DNA of 64,000 bases, taken from Piliocolobus tephrosceles. Taxonomy: Eukaryota; Chordata; Mammalia; Primates; Cercopithecidae. A program made the position numbers and the translations under genes. Below, one piece after another: positions 56,733 to 64,000 of this stretch. Under the pieces are notes generated by a model. That model had not been told where the DNA came from. It ran no database searches and was given only the letters and a program-made list of their open reading frames with translations. The stretch lies in NCBI RefSeq assembly GCF_002776525.5, contig NC_045441.1, positions 71,496,311 to 71,560,310 on the forward strand. Reading direction: 5' to 3'. Position 1 is the first letter of the stretch. Each line of letters begins with the position of its first letter.

Positions 56733-57130
56733 AATGTTCATTTTGTTTGGGTTTCTAGCTTGTAACCAATTTGATCAGAGACCATCTTGTATGACAACAG
56801 TTCTTTGAAATGTTAAACTACAATGTAGCACATTATTAGTTTATGTAAATCATTCTCGAGTACTTGAAAAAATAGGTATCCTACATTTATTGAATATGGT
56901 CGTGTATTGATATCAATTGAATAAACTTTGCTAAAGAGTTTGCTCAAATTTTCCATGTATTTATTGATTTTTTGTTGTCACACTTTGAATACTTAAGAGA
57001 AGTATCTTACTGTTTTCCAATATAATTGGAAATATAATTGTTATAAATCTGTCCTTTACATTCTGTCAATTTTTGTTTTATACAGTTTGAAGCTATATTT
57101 TAGTTGCACAAGGATTTGCAATCTTACTAG
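56733..57130 (-). mobile_element. old L1M, antisense (segment 4)
   Basis: Continues the L1M across the full-length L1 insertion (ttgtttgggtttctagcttg, gttctttgaaatgttaaact, ttttccatgtatttattgat, cagtttgaagctatatttta). It is diverged, and the right boundary is approximate. Confidence 0.6.
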
Positions 57131-57164
57131 AGAAATACATATTTTGTTAGTTTTTTTCATGATT

Positions 57165-57290
57165 AAATTTGGGCTATGAATACTACGAACGTCATAAGGT
57201 TGTTGTCAGGATTAGATGAGTTAATATGCTTGAAGCTTTTTGGAGATTTCCAGGTGCATATTAGGTACTATAGTTAGAATTCCTGTATTT
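57165..57290 (-). mobile_element. MIR SINE, antisense
   Basis: aacgtcataaggttgttgtc, then aggattagatgagttaatat and aggtgcatattaggtacta: the antisense MIR core order. Confidence 0.78.
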
Positions 57291-57341
57291 TCAAATGACA
57301 AAAATGTTTAAAAAATAAAGTTAAAAGTAAACACTTTGAAA

Positions 57342-58206
57342 ATTTTTCTCCCATTCTGTATGCTGCCTCTTCACTCTGATGATAGTTTCTCTTGCTGAGC
57401 AGAAGCTATTTAGTTTAATTAGATCCAATTTGTCAATTTAGGCTTTTGTTGCAATTGCTTTCAGTGTTTTAGTCATGGTCTTTGCCCATGCCTATGTCCT
57501 GAATGGTATTGCCTAGGTGCCTAGGTTTTCTTCTAGGGCTTTTATGGTTTTAGGTTTTACATTTAAGTCTTTAATCTATCTTGAGTTAATTTCTTTATAA
57601 GGTGTATGGAAGGGGTCTACTTTCAGTTTTCTGCATATGGCTAGCCAGTTTTCCCAGCACCATTTATTAAATAGGAAATCCTGTTGCCATTGCTTGTTTT
57701 TGTCAGGTTTGCTGAATATCAGATGGTTGTAGGTTTACAGTGTTATTTCTGAGACTTCTGTTCCATTGGTCTGTGTGTCTTATTTTGTACCAGTACCATG
57801 CTCTTTTGGTTACTGTAACCTTGTAGTATAGTTTGAAGCAGGTAGTGTGATGCCTCCACCTTTGTTCTTTTTGCTTAGAATTTTCTTGGCTATATAGACT
57901 GTTTTTTGGTTATATGTGAAATTTAAAGTAGCTTTTTCTAGTTCTGTGAAGAAAGTCAGTGGTAGCTTGATGGGAATACCATTGGATCTACAAATTACTT
58001 TGGGCAATATGGCCATTTTTATGATATTGATTCTTCCTATCCATGAGTATGGAATGATTTTCCATTTGTTTGTGTCCTCTCTTATTTCCTTGAGCAGTGG
58101 TTTGTAGTTCTCCTTGAAGAGGTCCTTCACATCCCTTGTAAGTTGTATTCCTAGGTATTTTATTTTCTTTGTAGCAATTGTGAATGTGAATGCACTCATG
58201 ATTCAG
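57342..58206 (-). mobile_element. inverted internal part of an L1 (ORF2)
   Basis: Antisense ORF2 from ttttctcccattctgtatgc (C-terminal third) to gcactcatgattcagctt (just after the RT domain). The minus-strand frame 58199-57810 is a remnant of the post-RT region. It switches to sense L1 at about 58202-58208. Confidence 0.88.
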
Positions 58207-58760
58207 CTTGACCCAGCAGTCCCATTACTGGGTATATACCCAAAGGATTATAAATCATTCTACTATAAAGAGACATACATATGTATGTCTATTGCAGCTC
58301 TATTTGCAATAGCAAAGACTTAGAACCAACCCAAATCCCCACCAATGATAGACTGGATAAAGAAAATGTGACACATATATATCATGGAATACTATGCAGC
58401 CATAAAAAAGAATTTGCTCGTGTCCTTTTCAGGGACATGGATGAAGGTGGAAACCATCAGCCTCAGCAAACTAACACAGGAACAGAAAACCAAACACCAC
58501 ATGTTCTCACTCATAAGTGGGAGGTGAACAATGAGAAAACATGGACACAGGGAGGGGAACATCACACATCGGGGCCTGTCAAGGGGAGGGTGGCAAGTGG
58601 AGGGAAGAGCATTAGTACAAATACCTAATGCATGTGAGGCTTAAAACCTAGATGAAGGGTAAATAGGTGCAGCAAACAACCATGTCACATATATACCTAT
58701 GTAAGGAACCTGTATATTCAGCACATGTATCCCAAAGCTTAAGGTAAGATAAAAAATAAC
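58207..58760 (+). mobile_element. 3' end of the same L1
   Basis: gacccagcagtcccattact through ccatggaatactatgcagcc to the 3' UTR (gtaaggaacctgtatattca) and cttaaggtaagataaaaaat. An older L1PA/L1PB-type end. Roughly half a kilobase of ORF2 between the two parts was lost at the inversion. Confidence 0.88.
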
Positions 58761-58989
58761 TAACAAATTTACAAATAAATAATAAGCACTTGGAAACAAC
58801 AAGAGTATGTTTTTAAATCACCAAATAATATTTAAGCAGATAAATCAGAATGAAGAAATACAAACGTAGAGAAATAAGAGCATAAAATTGACAGAAATAA
58901 GACTAAGTATGTCAAAATGACATGAATATAATAAAATTATACTCCTCTGGCTATAGAAAAAAAATGGAGGTGAAAATATATGACATAGA

Positions 58990-59305
58990 CCTGTCGAGGC
59001 ACTCACACCTGTAATCACAGTACTTTGGGAGGCCAAGGTTGGCAGATTGCTTCAGCCCAGGAGTTCAAGAACAGCCTGGGAAATATGGAAAGACCCTGTC
59101 TCTACAAAAAACTCACAAATTCGCCAGGCATGGTGGCACATACCTGTAGTCCCAGCTACTTGGGAGGCTGAGTTTGGAGGATTGCTTAAGCCCAAGAGGC
59201 ACCCTGGAGCCTGAGAGGTGCCCTGGAGCCTGGGAGGCAAAGATTGCAGTGAGCTGAGACCACCATTGCACTCCAGCCTGGGTGACAGAGTGAGACCCTG
59301 TCTCA
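58990..59305 (+). mobile_element. Alu (AluJ/S) with internal duplication
   Basis: Old Alu starting near cctgtcgaggcactcacacc and ending gagaccctgtctcaaaaa. A 19-bp unit (agaggcaccctggagcctg / agaggtgccctggagcctg) is doubled at 59195-59232. Confidence 0.85.
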
Positions 59306-59309
59306 AAAA

Positions 59310-59348
<39 letters not shown>

Positions 59349-59350
59349 AT
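59306..59350. repeat. (AAAT)n on an Alu tail
   Basis: About eleven aaat units grown from the Alu A-tail. Confidence 0.92.
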
Positions 59351-59371
59351 ATCATTAATTAATTAAAGTAA

Positions 59372-59373
<2 letters not shown>

Positions 59374-59430
<57 letters not shown>
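59374..59430. repeat. (ATCT)n microsatellite
   Basis: About fourteen atct units without interruption, 24 bp after the (AAAT)n. Confidence 0.95.
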
Positions 59431-59499
59431 ACATATAAATGATGCCTAAAACGGGTGCTTCAAACTATTACCTGCAAAGTTTGTTTAGTCATTGACCAA

Positions 59500-59900
59500 A
59501 TTGATTTTTCCTTCCTGAGAGTAGAATAAGAGTATGCTTCCCAGCCTTCCTTATAGCTAGGTTTGACGACCGTTTTACATTCTGGCCAATAGAATGAGAG
59601 TAGAAATGTTTGCTCTTTAAGATCTGATGCATAAAATCCTCTCAAGGGCACAGCACCATACCCTTTTCCTCTTTCAGCCAGCTGATATCAGTGTCTGGCA
59701 GAACCATGGTAGCCACATGGTGAAGACAATGAGGCAACAAGATGAAGAAATCCTGAGTTTCTGAATCACTGTTGTGAGAAGAGCTTCCCATTAATTAGGC
59801 AAACTCAATTTTACCTTTTCATGACAAAATTAAAATAAAATTTTAACGTTTAAAGCCACTAAAATTTTAGGCTTTGTTTCAGGAACTATAAAGAATTATA
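59500..59900 (+). mobile_element. MLT1-like LTR (old), sense
   Basis: acattctggccaatagaatg, agaaccatggtagccacatg, gaggcaacaagatgaagaaa, ctgaatcactgttgtgagaa and gtttaaagccactaaaattt follow the order of old MLT1-group LTRs. The 5' part is unclear. Confidence 0.55.
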
Positions 59901-61189
59901 GAAAAAGATTTGCCAGAAAGTGACAATATAAAAACAAAACAAACAAATATGGTGTCAGTATTTATTTTATATGAAAAACACATTGAAGGAAAAAATTTCT
60001 TGGATCGTTTTATATTCATAATGTGTAAAATCCACAATGTGAACTGAAATCATGAATCTTTATTGACTAAATAACAAAATTACTCTTTCGTTAATATATA
60101 AAACAAATCTCAGTAGCAGAAATATAAAGAAAAATATGAAAGTGAGACTATTACAGGACAATTTAACAACTCAATTGAAATTTTATTGAGCAGGTAAAGG
60201 AGTATTAATCAAAATTGATTATATAATAAACTGCAAAGAAAATCTCATTTAAATAGTAAATGTATGGATCACATTTGCTGATTATTATCCAGTACACACT
60301 AGAACATCAAGAACAAAACCTAATCTTTATAGATTTATTTAAAAAGTTTCCTACATATTTACTGATAAAAGGTGAAATTAAGACTATAATTACAGATTAT
60401 TTTAAAAGCTTAAAAATGTTTCATTAATTTTAGCACCTAATTATCGATAAAAATCCAAAAAAAGCAATCAAATAGCCTTTCCTTCACGTAATAAAAAGAA
60501 GGTAACTCAATCCAAGAAGTGTGTGTAATGTTGGAAAGTAAAACAACACAATTCCAGAATTAAAAATGTGAAGTAGATTAATGCCATCATCAGTATCCCT
60601 AACCCATAAAACAAATAAAAAACAATTAGAAATACAGAGAAAAAAGACTTCATTATGTCTGTTAATATCTTTGCATATCTAGATAGCATAAAAGAACCCA
60701 TGAACTAGTTTTAAAATTAATGATAAAAGAATGATGTTTCTAGAATGAATAAAGAAGCAGGAATCAATAGTTTTCCTATATATTTGTAATTCTCGTAAGA
60801 AGATTTCCATTGACAGTAGCAATGAAACAAATGAAAAAAAACAAAGAACAGGATTTTTGAAGAAAATTGAAGATGTGTTTAAAAATTTACACGAAGTTTG
60901 TAATGAGTATGCACTGATACCTTGTTCCTGGATGGATTAAATGTGTTTTTTTTTTCCCACTTTACGTTAATTTTTTGATTTTAGAGAAATTTTTCTCAAT
61001 ATATATATGCATATTTTTTTAATATTTATAAAAGGTTACATTGGGTTAAATTAAAATAATTAAGAATGAGGAAAGTTTATAACTTGTTTTGAGAAGAAAT
61101 GAAGGAGAATGTAGTTCAGTAATTCTTGAATGGACAAATGAAATATAAGGCAAGTTACAAAAGAAAATAAAAGTTCAAAAATCATGACA
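59901..61189. other. AT-rich sequence, possible L1M/HAL1 remnants
   Basis: Some words (ggatcacatttgctgattat, acacactagaacatcaagaa) fit decayed sense L1M/HAL1, but I cannot draw boundaries. No gene was seen. Confidence 0.35.
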
Positions 61190-61560
61190 GAAACCTTCTA
61201 CTTCAGTAATGACAAAAACTGTGAATTAAAGCAATAAAATCTTTCCACTACCAAAATGATAAAATTAGTTAAAAACATATGCTAACCAATTTTTGTAAAT
61301 GTGTGGTGAGCCAAACTTTCATAAATTCAAGGTGGGAGTAAAATATGGTGCAAAATTTCTGAAGGCAATCCAGAAATACCTATCAAAATCCTTAAAATTG
61401 CACATGCATTTTTCATCTAGTAAATCTATTTCTATGAATATTCAGAGTCCTGTTTTTCATAGGGGAAAATTTCAAAACAAAGTGAAGACTAAAATGTCAA
61501 TAATAATTGTGTCATTAATTACATAAGAGTTTCATATACTTCTCTGTAACTTTTAAATTC
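61190..61560 (+). mobile_element. L1M/HAL1-type remnant, sense
   Basis: aggtgggagtaaaatatggt, ctgaaggcaatccagaaata, cctatcaaaatccttaaaat and tttttcatctagtaaatcta match the order of an old L1 ORF2 C-terminal region. Confidence 0.55.
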
Positions 61561-61929
61561 TCTACAATGACTTTTTTTTCCCTGTTGGGAAGATCAATGT
61601 GATTAATTTTTTAAAAAATTTTATTATGTAAAGCCACAAAATAGAGGTAATATATATTTGTCAGCACCTGGTAATAATGTTTACGTGTGATTATCTTGCT
61701 CAATCATTGTTGCGAGATAAAACAAAAATTAAAAAAAGGGAAAAGCAAAACAGTTGGAGGGAAAGTACTTTCAATGTATGAATTGACAAGAGTATAAAGA
61801 ATATTTAAATGAATTTAAAAAGTAGTAAAAAATTAATGTGGAAATATAAACAGGCAAATAATACAAGCAATACATTCCAGAACACTTTAAAAAGTCATGT
61901 TATTAAAATAATTTTAAAGCTTTTCAATT

Positions 61930-62600
61930 TCATAAATAATCATGAAAATAAAAATTAAAGTTAGAAGTCTATTTTATAATCATAAATTGGCAAAAATTTA
62001 AAAAGTCTGACGTTGGACATAAGAAAGAGTTTATAGCGGTGAGAACTGTCATACCCGCTGACAATCACAGGAAAAAGGATACAATAATACTAAAAGAATG
62101 TATCAGTTTTATCCAAGTCTATCTCTTCTATCCAGGGAAAGTGCAAGCCTATGTACATCTATTCAAGTATGTCACTGTACCATCTTTTTATTTGAAATAG
62201 ACCCACACTGAAAACTACCCAATGCCTATAAATGATAGAATGAATAAACTGTGTTGTAGTCTACATATGGACTCTACAGATGATGTTGAGTAAAAGCCAA
62301 GGATTGCAGAATAGATGAATTATGAAGGCTCATATGCCATTTAAAAACATGTGATGCACTACTACATACTTACAAATCTGCATCTACATTTATGTATCTA
62401 TAGTTAAGAGATACATGAAATAAAAGTAATAAATGTTTTTAGGAATTATATAAACTGTATAAAAATGCCAAACAGGGTGCTGGTTACATTTTGGCAGAAA
62501 ATATAAAACTGGAATTAGAATTGAGGGAGTAGGATGAAATTGCCAAATACAGTTGCAATGTGTTATTCCTCTTATAAATGATCGGAAGCAAATACAGTAA
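61930..62600 (+). mobile_element. L1M/HAL1-type remnant, sense
   Basis: cataaattggcaaaaattta, aatgcctataaatgatagaa, tgaataaactgtgttgtagt, gatgatgttgagtaaaagcc and gggtgctggttacattttgg follow the old L1 C-terminus and 3' UTR order. Confidence 0.6.
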
Positions 62601-63149
62601 AATGTTGCAATTTGAAAAATCTAGGTGTGACTTTCAAAGTGTTAATTTTTTTATTTTCTTTAATTTTCTAACCTCTTTATTTTTTTACAGTAAAATAAAG
62701 AAAAATAAAGGCAAAGTCCAGTTGAGCTCTCCTGGCCAGAATATGACAATATAATACTTAATCAGGTCATAGCATGTCTTCTAGAGACCACCATAAAGTA
62801 AAATGACAGTGTTCTAATGGACTATAGAGAAATTTTAATTTATAGAATCTATGCTGATAATCTGAGCATTAATGGTAGATATTAGAAAAACATTTTATGA
62901 AGGTTTGACTCAAGGAGGATTATTTATGAGAAGATTCCTGAAGCCATCCAACCACCCATCCGATCAGCTAGTCTTCTGTCTGTGCATTTTCTGAGGATCC
63001 ACTATGGAAAGAAGGAATAGAAATAGATAAAAAAAAGATATAGTAACATAACAACTTATTTTAGCATAAATCCTCTTTTATTGGCTAATAATTATGAGGT
63101 TAATATTATCATTTTAGTACTTTTGTGTTTAAGGTGCTATAATAAACAA
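62601..63149. other. no recognised feature
   Basis: Plain AT-rich sequence. Confidence 0.5.
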
Positions 63150-63330
63150 TATGTATGCTTTATCATATTTATTCAAATAATTCTGTAAAACACATGTGAG
63201 TGTTACCTATGTTTTATAATTGGGGAAGTTACTTTAAAAATATTAAGAGTATGCCTTAGGTTACAATGCTGCCATTAGGTCTAAACAATACTCAAAATCA
63301 GAAAGTCTGACTGTGAAGTTAACTATTTTA
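63150..63330 (+). mobile_element. MIR SINE
   Basis: tatttattcaaataattctg, tgttacctatgttttataat, tggggaagttactttaaaaa, ggttacaatgctgccattag and cagaaagtctgactgtgaag follow MIR order. Confidence 0.65.
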
Positions 63331-63420
63331 ATATACCATCATGTCTCAGCGTGAAGTATGCTTTATTTATGAGGGTAATGAGAAGAAATAAGAGAGTATT
63401 GTAGGTTACTGCGCATGCAC

Positions 63421-63422
<2 letters not shown>

Positions 63423-63464
<42 letters not shown>
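63423..63464. repeat. (GT)21 microsatellite
   Basis: Twenty-one uninterrupted gt units, likely length-variable in the population. Confidence 0.96.
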
Positions 63465-63470
<6 letters not shown>

Positions 63471-64000
63471 CTGATGACATGTGGAAAATTTGCAAGCATT
63501 ATGACTCTGATACTGAATGAGATTATTTGATCCTTTTATTGTTGTGATGACTTCATCATGTTTCAAATTCTGGGATCTTTACTTTTTATTATCTGATCAA
63601 TATTACTGTAGACCAGAGGATAGAGATGGTTCTCATCTGATTTAATAGTATCATCTAGTTGACATAGGAAAGCCACAAACTATTCATGCTAGAGCTGAGA
63701 GGTATGAGGTATAATCAGGATTCAGATCCAAGGTAAAATAAAAAAAGTATTTCAGTGCCATAATCCCCAAACATAAGACAATATTTACCATTCTGATTGG
63801 ACAATATATTGCTTCTCAAAAACTGCCATCGAAAATGCTTTACAAAATAAGGACATAGAAACCAAAACCCAGACTTTATTTCAGCAATGTGTGTGGCAGC
63901 CTTCAACTTTATAGTTCCAATTGGCCTACTGACCTAATAACACAGAGCAAAGGGTAAGACATTAGCAAAGTAAAATGGCTCATTAAGTACTCACATGTGG
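63465..64000. other. no recognised feature
   Basis: Plain AT-rich sequence. The short minus-strand frame 63715-63906 shows no domain. Confidence 0.5.

Larger units (their letters stand above)
57328..58796. repeat. diverged target duplication of a 5'-inverted L1
   Basis: taaacactttgaaa (57328-57341) and taagcacttggaaa (58783-58796), 12 of 14 identical. Confidence 0.65.

Noticed and set aside
53484..56734. several 90-170 codon plus-strand open frames across the full-length L1
   Set aside because: They are antisense translations of L1 ORF2, ORF1 and leader.
63363..63566. 67-codon frame with a histidine/threonine run
   Set aside because: It is the translation of the (GT)n microsatellite.

Overview
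This is a non-coding stretch of a primate nuclear genome, most likely an Old World monkey (cercopithecid) such as a macaque or baboon. Three things support this: abundant Alu elements in many states of decay, L1 copies of L1PA/L1PB type nested with older L1M copies, and young AluY copies (1451-1753, 14890-15209, 26623-26926) carrying the ctagccgggcgaggtggc variant that I associate with the cercopithecid AluY lineages. The species call is inference. I found no convincing protein-coding exon, tRNA, rRNA, snRNA, CpG island or CRISPR-like array. Nearly all long open frames are translations of Alu, L1 or LTR sequence. The window reads as a gene desert or a large intron. || Layout. 0-5.8 kb: MaLR LTRs, a tandem Alu pair that shares three copies of one target repeat, a MIR, and otherwise plain sequence. 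5.8-13.4 kb: a mixed-composition block of uncertain origin that may be an old L1 5' leader, then a 5'-inverted L1, then an older L1M split by an MST-type LTR. 13.4-20 kb: Alus on both sides of a 400-N assembly gap, a THE1/MST LTR, and a compound tetranucleotide tract with a 10-N gap. 20-28 kb: MaLR LTRs, another 5'-inverted L1, an ERV1-like LTR nested in an MLT1, an L1M fragment, a MER5-like element and a young AluY with a perfect 12-bp target duplication. 28-35.3 kb: plain sequence, Alus, an MST LTR, a Tigger3/MER6-like DNA transposon with a TA duplication, an internal-only L1 ORF2 fragment flanked by a 14-bp direct repeat, a MIR and a small 5'-inverted L1. 36.5-41.6 kb: a degenerate ERV1-like block ending in an LTR-like segment, followed by several broken Alus. 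45-59 kb: a nest of L1s. A 5'-inverted L1 is followed by an old L1M that is interrupted by an unclassified segment, an old Alu and a full-length 6.2-kb L1 (50536-56716) with a 16-bp target duplication; a further 5'-inverted L1 follows. 59-64 kb: Alu, microsatellites, an MLT1-like LTR, L1M/HAL1-type remnants, a MIR and a long (TG)n. || There is no set of genes acting together here. The functional story is retrotransposition: five L1 insertions carry a 5' inversion (the twin-priming signature), one L1 fragment lacks its normal 3' end but has target-like direct repeats, and the one full-length L1 is dead (broken ORF1 and ORF2, and a changed reverse-transcriptase catalytic motif). All family names come from recognition by eye; no alignment was run. 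Edges are usually good to about 10-30 bases for old elements and to a few bases where target duplications are visible.
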